Source: Actinomycetota bacterium (lineage in GTDB: Bacteria; Actinomycetota; Actinomycetes; Nanopelagicales; Nanopelagicaceae). Taken from it: a stretch of DNA of 6,375 nt. The stretch is taken from positions 1 through 6,375 of the forward strand of contig SYAM01000119.1 in assembly GCA_005787645.1 (NCBI GenBank), given 5' to 3'. A program made the position numbers and the translations under genes. Shown one piece after another: positions 1 to 6,359 of the stretch. The notes under the pieces were generated by a model. It was not told the origin of the DNA. It searched no databases and saw only the letters and a program-made list of their open reading frames with translations. Positions within the stretch are counted from its first letter, which is position 1; each line of letters starts with the position of its first letter.

Positions 1-1697
1 AGGTGCGCCAATTTCTTATCAGCGAGAATCGCTACGACTAATGCTTCATCTTCACATCGAATATAGGAGCTAAAGCTAATTCCAACCCGTAACTTTCCAT
101 ACCGTTTTCCAATATCAGTGATCATGTACTCGAGTGGTTGGGGCAGCGGGGTCTTTGATATCTTGGCGAGGAATTTCTTAATATCTTCACTGCTTCTGCC
201 GCTATCGAGTGCACGCCGAATCGAATGTTCTGATAATCGATATACGGTTGCACCTCCTTTGCTTTCGATATTGGCAATCAGGGACATCTCGCGCGCTAGA
301 TCGACCTGCAGCGGCCCTGGAGCAATAGCGGTGTTATCGGCTTGAATCAAGATGTAGTCGATTTCTTTCGGTAGTAATTGCTCCATTCCGATGTGTTCAG
401 CAGAATTTAGTAATGCAGTTCCAAAGGAGGTAAGCGCATTTCGACCAGTTAAACCAAGCCACTGCGCTTCTCGTGCTATCCAATGAACGAAGTCGTGATG
501 GCTACCAAATGCTTTACGTGGACGTTCCCATTTGATTCGCTCAGCGAGAGCGCCAATATCGACTGCGGTAGGAGTGATCTGCGCATTTAAGTCGAGCGTG
601 ACCTTCTTGATGTGTGAGATGGCGCTTCGATCAATCTCTGGTCCTAGTGGTGCGATATATCCTCGTTCACTCTTACCCACTAAGCCTGCTACACGTGAGG
701 TACTTAGCCAGTTATTTGCAATCTCTATCCAACGCTCTTCTAGCGTGCGATTACGCCAGATATCAAATGCTGGCGTGGGTAGGAACTCTTCTTCGTTATG
801 AACACCGACAAAACCAGATATGTATGCAAGTTCAGCGATGAAGATGAGGTACTTTTCCTCTAAACCAAGTTCATCACTTGCCCGTTTGATTTCACGCACT
901 CCAACGCCACCCGAACGTAACGCTGCAGCGGGTTCACCAGCCCAGAAGTGGAGTAACTCCTCGATGTGATGGAGTATCTCTAGCACCGCACCTATCGCTG
1001 CGCTATCGACATCTTCACGGGTGAGAACTTTCCCCGCATAGCTCGGAGGACTATCCAAACGCTCCTTATGGACGCGATTGCCGCGAAGGTGGATGCCCAC
1101 TTCGCGAGGAAGGGCGACGGTCTGGTTATCTACGGGGGTGAGGAGTTGATTCTCAAGGAGCCACGAGACGGTGGATGTCGGACGCTTGACGTCGCTCACA
1201 GTGCCGCGCGGAGGACCCCAGGTAAGTTTCTCAAGCATCGCTTTGGCTGATGCGGGCGCCTCATCGATTTTCTTCATCCATCGCTTCCGATCGCCTAACC
1301 CCACCGGTCCTAGTCCTGCAGGTTCTGGACCGAGCGCATCGCGCACGCTGTTGAGCACCCTGATCTGATCTTCGTCCATATATATAAGAGCAAGGGAGAG
1401 AAACTTCTCGTAGGGCACGGCTGCATTCGTGCCGGCAACTGCAAGTAAGGCATCCATGGTGAGAGGCTCAGGTAGTACTGCGAGGATTTCTAAGACTTGG
1501 ATCTCCCAAGAATTCAATCCATCAAGGACGCGCGCGATGCTCGGGGAAGAACTTGCGCGCGCTGCAAGTGCGGTGATGTCCGTAGGCAGGGGCGAAAGTA
1601 AATCGGGGCGTGCGCCAAAGAGCTCTTGGAGATTTTCATCACTACGCGCGCGCAACTCATCGGCTAATGAACGACTGGGGCGAAGGGTTGGAGACAT
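1..1697 (-). CDS. Helicase-associated (Helicase_C_3, XPB-partner) protein, C-terminus cut by window edge
   Basis: An open reading frame without a stop runs from ATG at 1697-1695 leftwards off the window, giving 565 whole codons. It begins MSPTLRPSRSLADELRARSD. The stretch from about residue 447 (YILIQADNTAIAPGPL), followed by LPQPLEYMITDIGKRYGKLR at about 518-537, matches the start of the Helicase_C_3 domain (PF13625) as found in actinobacterial proteins such as mycobacterial Rv0862c. That protein is encoded beside the XPB/Ssl2-type repair helicase Rv0861c. The first ~440 residues look largely helical, with possible winged-helix segments (for example about 60-110), but I recognise no catalytic motif: no Walker A or DEAD/DEAH box is visible. 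It is therefore probably not a helicase itself but a DNA-binding partner; that role is inference. Relatives are around 750 residues, so perhaps 180 residues are missing on the left. The start is supported by a -10-like TAGCGT nine bases upstream. It is transcribed divergently from the cytochrome c operon. Confidence 0.85.
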   Translation of the reverse strand, partial: MSPTLRPSRSLADELRARSDENLQELFGARPDLLSPLPTDITALAARASSSPSIARVLDGLNSWEIQVLEILAVLPEPLTMDALLAVAGTNAAVPYEKFLSLALIYMDEDQIRVLNSVRDALGPEPAGLGPVGLGDRKRWMKKIDEAPASAKAMLEKLTWGPPRGTVSDVKRPTSTVSWLLENQLLTPVDNQTVALPREVGIHLRGNRVHKERLDSPPSYAGKVLTREDVDSAAIGAVLEILHHIEELLHFWAGEPAAALRSGGVGVREIKRASDELGLEEKYLIFIAELAYISGFVGVHNEEEFLPTPAFDIWRNRTLEERWIEIANNWLSTSRVAGLVGKSERGYIAPLGPEIDRSAISHIKKVTLDLNAQITPTAVDIGALAERIKWERPRKAFGSHHDFVHWIAREAQWLGLTGRNALTSFGTALLNSAEHIGMEQLLPKEIDYILIQADNTAIAPGPLQVDLAREMSLIANIESKGGATVYRLSEHSIRRALDSGRSSEDIKKFLAKISKTPLPQPLEYMITDIGKRYGKLRVGISFSSYIRCEDEALVVAILADKKLAH

Positions 1698-1733
1698 AAC
1701 CTGCCTACGCTACCTGAAGGTGCGCAGGTTATG
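1695..1733. repeat. Perfect 10-bp inverted repeat across the divergent intergenic region
   Basis: The arm CATAACCTGC (1695-1704) is the exact reverse complement of GCAGGTTATG (1724-1733), with 19 bases between the arms. The left arm contains the start codon of the minus-strand gene. The right arm overlaps the putative -10 element of the plus-strand operon. The symmetry and position suit an operator for a dimeric regulator that controls both directions, or a hairpin at the start of the transcripts. Neither is demonstrated. A smaller inverted repeat, ACCT-GA-AGGT, lies inside it at 1712-1721. Confidence 0.5.
1707..1712 (-). promoter_or_regulatory. Putative -10 element for the Helicase_C_3 gene
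   Basis: On the minus strand, TAGCGT (1712 to 1707) fits the actinobacterial TANNNT -10 pattern and ends nine bases before the ATG at 1697. A transcript starting about seven bases downstream of it would have almost no leader, so translation would be leaderless or nearly so. No convincing -35 hexamer or Shine-Dalgarno sequence is visible. Confidence 0.4.
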
Positions 1734-1735
1734 CT
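1730..1735 (+). promoter_or_regulatory. Putative -10 element for the cytochrome c maturation operon
   Basis: TATGCT fits the TANNNT consensus and ends six bases before the ATG at 1742. A transcript would therefore start at or next to the start codon (leaderless). No Shine-Dalgarno sequence precedes this ATG, which agrees with leaderless translation. The element overlaps the right arm of the inverted repeat, so a protein bound there would be expected to block it. This is the only promoter-like site I see ahead of the five-gene operon. Confidence 0.45.
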
Positions 1736-1741
1736 CATCTT

Positions 1742-2371
1742 ATGAAAACGCTCGTCCATGTAGTCCGCCATGGCGAGGTTGAGAATCCCGATGGCATTCT
1801 CTATGGCCGCCAAGCCGATTGGCATCTATCTGTTCGCGGTCGGGAGATGGCAGAGGTAGTTGCGAAATGGACGCACGGCCGAGATATCGCTGCAGTGATC
1901 GCATCGCCGCTCGAACGAGCGCAGGAGACTGCAGAACCGATCGCAGCGCTCCATAAATTAAGTATTAATACCGACTCTCGATTAATCGAAGCCGCGAATG
2001 TCTTTGAAGGTAAGAAATTCGGAGTCGGCGCAAGCACCGGAGCGTTAGTGAAACCATCTGCATGGCGACATCTTTGGAATCCGTGGCGCCCTTCGTGGGG
2101 CGAGCCGTATAGCGAACAGATTGAGCGAATGATGGCGGCAGTGAAAAATGCCTATGCGCTCGCCGCAGGCAGAGAAGCTGTATGCGTTTCACATCAACTT
2201 CCCATCTGGATATTACGTTCTGCCATCGAAGGTCGACCGCTATTTCATGATCCACGAAAGCGAATCTGTTCACTAGCTTCAGTTACTACCGTAATCTTCT
2301 CAGATCAGGGAGAAATAACGGGAGTTGAGTACGCCGAACCTGCTGCGCACTTGCTTCGGGCCAAAAAATGA
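1742..2371 (+). CDS. Histidine phosphatase family protein (phosphoglycerate mutase-like)
   Basis: This 209-residue protein has the full histidine phosphatase signature. VRHGE at 8-12 places the phospho-accepting His at residue 10 beside Arg9. SPLERAQET at 55-63 supplies the second Arg (59). LIEAANVFEG at 81-90 supplies the likely acid/base Glu83, and VSHQLP at 149-154 supplies the second catalytic His (151). The tract WRHLWNPWRPSWGEPYSE (108-125) resembles the actinobacterial subgroup typified by mycobacterial Rv0525, which also sits just ahead of the ResA/CcdA/ResB/CcsA genes. No signal peptide or membrane segment is seen, so it should be cytoplasmic. Small cytoplasmic members act on phosphosugars, phosphorylated cofactors or nucleotide intermediates, but the substrate here cannot be read from sequence. 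It opens the operon, and its stop codon overlaps the next start by 4 bp. Family assignment is firm; 'phosphoglycerate mutase' would be an overcall. Confidence 0.93.
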   Translation: MKTLVHVVRHGEVENPDGILYGRQADWHLSVRGREMAEVVAKWTHGRDIAAVIASPLERAQETAEPIAALHKLSINTDSRLIEAANVFEGKKFGVGASTGALVKPSAWRHLWNPWRPSWGEPYSEQIERMMAAVKNAYALAAGREAVCVSHQLPIWILRSAIEGRPLFHDPRKRICSLASVTTVIFSDQGEITGVEYAEPAAHLLRAKK

Positions 2372-2919
2372 GAGTGGTAGCGCTCAAGAGAATCACCTTT
2401 ACTTTAATTGCTGCAGTTTTGCTTACCAGTTGTAGCGGTGGTGGTAGTTCAATTGATGAGAGCTCATATGTTGCCGGTGATGGCGTAGTTACTACTGTAA
2501 AACTCGGAGAGCGAAAGATGGCGCCAAAGATCTCCGGGCGAAGCACTACCGGCATTCCATTCTCGCTCACTCTTGGGAAAGTAGCGCTGGTTAATGTTTG
2601 GGCATCGTGGTGTTCGCCATGTCGCGCTGAAGCGCCCATCTTGGAGGAGCTCTCAAAGAAATATCCAAATGTGGAATTTCTAGGGCTATTGACTCGAGAC
2701 AGTGTCGATGCGGCAAATGCGTTTATCAATCGATTTGCTATTACCTATCCGACAATCTCTGATGATCAAATCCTTCTAGGATTTAGAGAGAGTTTGCCAG
2801 TGGCTGCTATCCCTACAACGTTCTTAATTGATAAGCAAGGTAATGTCGCTGCTCGTATCTCTGGTGAAATCACTTTCTCATCGGTCAGTAAGTTATTAGA
2901 TGATTTGGCGAACGAATGA
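2368..2919 (+). CDS. resA: ResA/TlpA-like thiol-disulfide oxidoreductase lipoprotein
   Basis: This 183-residue protein begins with a lipoprotein signal: basic residues, a hydrophobic stretch (about 9-19) and the lipobox LTSC, with Cys22 as the lipidated residue. It should be anchored on the outer face of the membrane. A flexible Ser/Gly linker leads into a thioredoxin fold of the TlpA/AhpC-TSA type. VNVWASWCSPCRAEAP (75-90) carries the redox pair Cys82/Cys85, and IPTTFLID (148-155) has the cis-proline Pro149. In System II cytochrome c maturation this protein reduces the disulfide in the CXXCH motif of apocytochrome c so that heme can be attached, taking electrons from CcdA. The neighbouring ccdA, resB and ccsA genes support this over a general thioredoxin role. 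The ATGA overlap with the upstream gene and the lack of a Shine-Dalgarno sequence point to translational coupling. The symbol follows Bacillus ResA; mycobacteria have the equivalent in Rv0526. Confidence 0.92.
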   Translation: MRVVALKRITFTLIAAVLLTSCSGGGSSIDESSYVAGDGVVTTVKLGERKMAPKISGRSTTGIPFSLTLGKVALVNVWASWCSPCRAEAPILEELSKKYPNVEFLGLLTRDSVDAANAFINRFAITYPTISDDQILLGFRESLPVAAIPTTFLIDKQGNVAARISGEITFSSVSKLLDDLANE

Positions 2920-3659
2920 CACTCTACGGATTGACTGAACAGGTATTGCAAGGTTCGGTGCTTCTGGCATTTCCGATAGCAATTTTTGCTGGCTTAGTCG
3001 CTTTCGTTTCGCCCTGTGTGCTACCACTAGTACCTGCATATCTCGCCTATGTTTCAGGTTTATCTGGTGCAGAGCTCGAGAATCCAATTAAGCGCACACG
3101 ACTAGTTGTTGGAACCTCATTATTCGTCCTTGGCTTCAGCTCGGTTTTCATCTCATATGGTGCACTTTTTGGTGGAGTGGGAAACACATTGCTCGTTCGT
3201 GAACGAGGCATCAGCCAAGTGCTAGGAATTTTCACGATTGCGATGGGCTTACTCTTTCTCGGGGTCTTCCGGGGGAATAGAGAGTTCCGACCACGAATCA
3301 AAACTGACGGTGGATTATTTTTCGCTCCATTCTTAGGGGTGCTTTTTGCGATTGGCTGGACACCATGTATTGGACCGACGCTCGCAGCAGTCCAAGCACT
3401 TGCCCTAAACCAAGAGAGTGCACTCCGCGGTGCATTTCTCTCACTGGGTTACTGCATTGGCTTGGGTCTACCTTTTCTTTTGGCAGCGTTTGGCATTGCG
3501 CGTGCGCTCCGAGTTTTCAAACGGCTGCCAATGCGTGCGCTCTCTTACATCGGCGGCATCAGCCTAATTCTTCTGGGAGTTGCGCAACTTACCGGCGCGT
3601 GGACTGGCATTGAAGGATGGCTCCAGCGCTGGGCTTCCTCATTTGTGGTGGCGCTATGA
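2916..3659 (+). CDS. ccdA: Cytochrome c biogenesis protein CcdA (DsbD transmembrane-domain family)
   Basis: This is a 247-residue integral membrane protein with about six hydrophobic segments (roughly 15-35, 64-85, 100-118, 133-160, 172-193 and 208-228). It carries the two CcdA signatures, FVSPCVLPLVPAYL (31-44, Cys34) and GWTPCIGPTL (147-156, Cys151). These two membrane cysteines form the redox pair that accepts electrons from cytoplasmic thioredoxin and passes them outward, here most likely to the ResA-like lipoprotein encoded just upstream. Gly/Pro residues next to each cysteine are typical of the family. A third cysteine (Cys180), in the fifth segment, lies outside the signature motifs. 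The start at 2916 overlaps the previous stop as ATGA, with no Shine-Dalgarno sequence. The length is normal for stand-alone CcdA, which lacks the periplasmic domains of full DsbD. Confidence 0.95.
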   Translation: MTLYGLTEQVLQGSVLLAFPIAIFAGLVAFVSPCVLPLVPAYLAYVSGLSGAELENPIKRTRLVVGTSLFVLGFSSVFISYGALFGGVGNTLLVRERGISQVLGIFTIAMGLLFLGVFRGNREFRPRIKTDGGLFFAPFLGVLFAIGWTPCIGPTLAAVQALALNQESALRGAFLSLGYCIGLGLPFLLAAFGIARALRVFKRLPMRALSYIGGISLILLGVAQLTGAWTGIEGWLQRWASSFVVAL

Positions 3660-5194
3660 GTAGCTCCCAGGTCTCCTACGATTCACAGCCGCCACAATTA
3701 AGTGGGATTGGCTTTGCGCGCTGGATTTGGCGACAGCTCACCAGCATGCGGACGGCTCTAGTGCTCTTATTGCTTTTGGCAATCGCCTCAATCCCTGGCT
3801 CCATCTTCCCGCAGCGTTCGCAAAATCCGTTACAGGTAAATGAGTATTACCAAACCAATCCAGAGATTGCGCGCTGGATCGATCGAGCCTCACTTTTCAA
3901 TGTCTTTTCCTCACCATGGTTTAGCGCCATTTACATCTTGTTATTCATTTCGCTTATCGGGTGCGTGGTGCCAAGAACCTGGGAGCACTTCAAGAGCGCA
4001 CGTGCGCTACCACCAATAACTCCAAAGAATCTAGAGAGATTAGAAGAATTTCACCAATTCAGCACTAATTGGAATGAGAGTGAACTGCTCAAACATGCCT
4101 CTTCCGAATTGAATCGACGTCGTTATCGCCTTCGAACGCTTCCTGATTCAATTGGAGCCGAAAAGGGATTTATTCGTGAAACTGGAAATCTCCTCTTTCA
4201 TTTGTCATTGATCCTCTTATTAATTGGGGTGGCTTATGGATCTCTTGGTGGTATGCGCGCTGACGTCATCGTGAGCGAAGGTGAGACATTTACCAATGTC
4301 GCGACAAGTTATGACTCGTTAAGCACCGGAGGACTTTTCTCAATCGACGACATTCCACCTTTTACAATTACAGTAAAGAAGTTCACTGCAAAATATGATT
4401 TAGTAACGAATGCTCCAATCGACTATCGATTAGATGCGCAAGTAGTGGATGAACCCAACAAGGCACCTCGCGATGTTGTTGTAAAAGTAAATAAACCACT
4501 CACTTTTGGTGATGCTCGGGTTTATTTGCAGGCTAATGGCTATTCCCCAATAGTTACGGTGCGAAACAGCGTAGGCGCCATCGTGTTGCGAGGACCAATT
4601 CCGTTCTTACCTCAAGATGGAAATCTCACCTCGATTGGTTCGATCAAAGTGCCTGATATGCAGCCGCAGGTAGGCTTCGTCGCCAAATTCCTACCGACAT
4701 TCGAACGAACTGTTGAACGCGGCGGATTCTCTACATACCCAGAAGCCTTAAAGCCAGTACTTGATCTTGCGGCATGGAGTGGAGATCTGGGATTGGATTC
4801 AGGAATTCCCCAATCGGTCTATCGAATAAATACTGAGAAGTTGACGCAAATTGGTTTAGATGCGCTGTCACCTGGGCAGAAATGGGAACTGCCCAATGGA
4901 GTCGGCTCCATCACATTCGATGGATTCACTCCATGGGTAAATCTTCAAGTAGTTCGCGATCCAGGGAAGGCGTACTCGCTGGTGGGTGCCGTACTGATTC
5001 TCTGTGGGTTACTTGTATCACTATTTGGGCGACGCCATCGCATTTGGGTTCGCGTCAGCCAGAAGGATGGGGATACCATCGTGCAGGTCGCAGGTTTAAC
5101 TCGTTCACCAGGATTAGATGAAGAAATCAGAACGTTGGTCGCAGTTCTTCAGGAGAAATCAGAGATAGGTAAGGAAGATAATGTCAAAGAGTGA
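3656..5194 (+). CDS. resB: Cytochrome c biogenesis protein ResB (CcsB-type heme handling subunit)
   Basis: I chose the ATG at 3656 (512 residues) because it overlaps the ccdA stop as ATGA, like the two preceding junctions. An in-frame ATG at 3617 would add 13 residues and overlap ccdA by 43 bp. ResB family (PF05140) features are clear: a membrane segment at 32-50, then the conserved tract SPWFSAIYILLFISLIGCVVPR (86-107), a third segment at about 178-196 containing FHLSLILLLIGV, a large outside loop (about 197-439) and a last segment at about 440-457, with a charged tail of 55 residues predicted in the cytoplasm. With CcsA it forms the System II complex that brings heme across the membrane and ligates it to apocytochrome c. 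His182 in the third segment is the likely equivalent of TM-His1 of Helicobacter CcsBA. Cys103 is discussed as a separate finding. Mycobacterial Rv0528 is the syntenic counterpart. Confidence 0.93.
   Translation: MSSSQVSYDSQPPQLSGIGFARWIWRQLTSMRTALVLLLLLAIASIPGSIFPQRSQNPLQVNEYYQTNPEIARWIDRASLFNVFSSPWFSAIYILLFISLIGCVVPRTWEHFKSARALPPITPKNLERLEEFHQFSTNWNESELLKHASSELNRRRYRLRTLPDSIGAEKGFIRETGNLLFHLSLILLLIGVAYGSLGGMRADVIVSEGETFTNVATSYDSLSTGGLFSIDDIPPFTITVKKFTAKYDLVTNAPIDYRLDAQVVDEPNKAPRDVVVKVNKPLTFGDARVYLQANGYSPIVTVRNSVGAIVLRGPIPFLPQDGNLTSIGSIKVPDMQPQVGFVAKFLPTFERTVERGGFSTYPEALKPVLDLAAWSGDLGLDSGIPQSVYRINTEKLTQIGLDALSPGQKWELPNGVGSITFDGFTPWVNLQVVRDPGKAYSLVGAVLILCGLLVSLFGRRHRIWVRVSQKDGDTIVQVAGLTRSPGLDEEIRTLVAVLQEKSEIGKEDNVKE
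5171..5175 (+). promoter_or_regulatory. Shine-Dalgarno sequence of ccsA
   Basis: AAGGA lies five bases before the ATG at 5181, inside the end of resB. It fixes the ccsA start. It is the only clear Shine-Dalgarno site in the operon; the other internal starts rely on ATGA overlaps. The 14-bp overlap here is too long for simple stop-start reinitiation, which may be why a separate ribosome site was kept. Confidence 0.7.
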
Positions 5195-6071
5195 TTTAGC
5201 TTTCCTCTCTAATGACTTGATCTATGCCAGCATGGCAATCTGTGCACTTGCTTTTTTAGTCTTTGCTTACGAACTTGCATGGTCGATTCGGCTTGGTGAA
5301 GAGAAGACCACACTTACCCGTCGACAGAAAGTCATTCGAATAGCGCAGGCTTTGACCATTCTCTATTTCTTATTACTTTTTGCAGGGGTAGTGACCCGTG
5401 GACTTTCGGCGGGTCGGGTGCCATGGGGAAATATGTACGAGTTCTCCATCACTGGCGCTCTCGCATTTACTCTCGCATATCTTGTAGCCTCATTGAAGTT
5501 TGAGGTGCAGTGGCTTGGCATCTTGATCACCTTCGCTTCGCTCTTGACTCTGGGCACTGCTGTCACATTGCTCTATGTACCAAGCGCTCCATTGGTGCCT
5601 GCGCTCAAGTCGCCGTGGTTAGTGATTCATGTCGCGGCAGCAATCATCTCTGGTGGCGTCTTCTTGCTGGCAAACTGCATTGCTGCTGCCTATCTGATTT
5701 TGGAACAGGTAGAGAAAAAACGAGCAGGTGCTCGACCAGAGTGGGCGGTAAGGCTTCCTAAACTTGAGACGCTTGATCAACTCTCTTATCGATTGGTGGC
5801 GCTGGTCTTTCCACTCTGGACCTTCGCGATTATTGCCGGTGCGATTTGGGCCGAAGCTGCATGGGGCAGGTATTGGGGTTGGGATCCAAAGGAAACCTGG
5901 TCGTTTATCACCTGGGTTGGTTATGCCGCCTACTTGCACGCACGCGTGACTGCTGGGTGGAGAGGAAAGCGAGCTGCCTGGCTCTGTCTTATCGCCGGTT
6001 CTACATTCTTATTTAATTACATCTACGTCAATATTTGGGGTACAGGAAAGCACACCTATTCAGGGTTATAA
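5181..6071 (+). CDS. ccsA: Cytochrome c heme lyase subunit CcsA (ResC; often annotated CcsB)
   Basis: This 296-residue protein has about eight membrane segments (roughly 14-36, 52-72, 86-104, 108-133, 146-172, 205-226, 241-257, 266-285). It contains the tryptophan-rich WWD signature WGRYWGWDPKETW (228-240), which defines the heme-handling superfamily with CcmC and CcmF. The histidine pattern matches System II synthetases: His150 (WLVIHVAAA) before the WWD as P-His1, His291 (GKHTYSG) after it as P-His2, and His253 (YLHAR) as TM-His2. Known work on Helicobacter CcsBA shows that the P-His pair ligates heme at the outside WWD site and that TM-His2 pairs with TM-His1, which here would be ResB His182. 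The spacings are close to those in Helicobacter. It overlaps resB by 14 bp and ends the operon. Naming varies: CcsA in mycobacteria (Rv0529), ResC in Bacillus, CcsB in some automatic pipelines. Confidence 0.95.
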   Translation: MSKSDLAFLSNDLIYASMAICALAFLVFAYELAWSIRLGEEKTTLTRRQKVIRIAQALTILYFLLLFAGVVTRGLSAGRVPWGNMYEFSITGALAFTLAYLVASLKFEVQWLGILITFASLLTLGTAVTLLYVPSAPLVPALKSPWLVIHVAAAIISGGVFLLANCIAAAYLILEQVEKKRAGARPEWAVRLPKLETLDQLSYRLVALVFPLWTFAIIAGAIWAEAAWGRYWGWDPKETWSFITWVGYAAYLHARVTAGWRGKRAAWLCLIAGSTFLFNYIYVNIWGTGKHTYSGL

Positions 6072-6082
6072 CGTAAATGTAT

Positions 6083-6346
6083 TTAGAGTTTTCGCAAGAA
6101 ATCAGGATTGTCATCGGGTGGGATGATTTTTTTAGGTGGCTTACGCCATCCGCCATTGCCACGTCCGCGTTCTTTGCCTAAAACTAACCAAGCGATGCTC
6201 ACGATTGGTGAGGGACTGAAGAGCACGATGAGTAGCAACCAGGCCCACTTAGGAAGTTTCTGAACTTCTTCCTGTGGAGTACGTGCGCAATCGACGAAGG
6301 CATACACCGTGATTGCGATCGAAATCAGAAGAAGTATGCGGACCAT
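6083..6346 (-). CDS. Small PLDc_N-domain membrane protein
   Basis: This 87-residue protein has two hydrophobic segments (about 2-20 and 34-56) joined by a short polar loop, VDCARTPQEEVQKLPKW. The loop together with AWLLLIVLFSPSPIVSIAWLVLGKERG fits the PLDc_N family (PF13396), named for the N-terminal membrane region of cardiolipin synthase/phospholipase D-type proteins but often found alone in actinobacteria. No HKD catalytic motif follows, so it is unlikely to be an enzyme. The basic, proline-rich tail ends with PPDDNPDFLRKL, an acidic DDxPDFL-type end that I recall from actinobacterial members. Its function is unknown. It is convergent with ccsA, 11 bp apart, so it is not part of that operon. 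A TATACT -10 element seven bases before the ATG supports this start. Confidence 0.85.
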   Translation of the reverse strand: MVRILLLISIAITVYAFVDCARTPQEEVQKLPKWAWLLLIVLFSPSPIVSIAWLVLGKERGRGNGGWRKPPKKIIPPDDNPDFLRKL

Positions 6347-6353
6347 GTGTATG

Positions 6354-6359
6354 AGTATA
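6354..6359 (-). promoter_or_regulatory. Putative -10 element for the PLDc_N gene (leaderless)
   Basis: On the minus strand, TATACT (6359 to 6354) is close to the ideal TATAAT/TANNNT -10 and ends exactly seven bases before the ATG at 6346, so the transcript would begin at the start codon. No Shine-Dalgarno sequence is present. The matching -35 region would lie beyond the right edge of the window. Confidence 0.55.

Noticed and set aside
1529..1653. Three alternating CG runs of 8-9 bases (1529-1536, 1555-1562, 1645-1653) within 125 bp.
   Set aside because: They fall in codons for Ala/Arg-rich stretches of the Helicase_C_3 protein's N-terminus; local codon choice explains them, and there is no spacing pattern like a site array.
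118..1782. Several plus-strand open frames (for example 532-801, 1068-1250 and 1429-1782).
   Set aside because: They lie wholly or mostly opposite the long minus-strand Helicase_C_3 gene, have no recognisable domains, and read as antisense shadows of its codons.
3617..3655. An upstream in-frame start for resB at 3617.
   Set aside because: It would overlap ccdA by 43 bp and its purine-rich GAAGG abuts the ATG with no spacing; the ATGA start at 3656 matches the other junctions.
6132..6148. Hairpin GGTGGC-TTAC-GCCATC next to a run of seven Ts, considered as a terminator.
   Set aside because: The T-run lies before the stem on the plus strand, and on the minus strand the stem is followed by A residues, so it cannot act as an intrinsic terminator in either direction. 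It is also inside the PLDc_N coding region.
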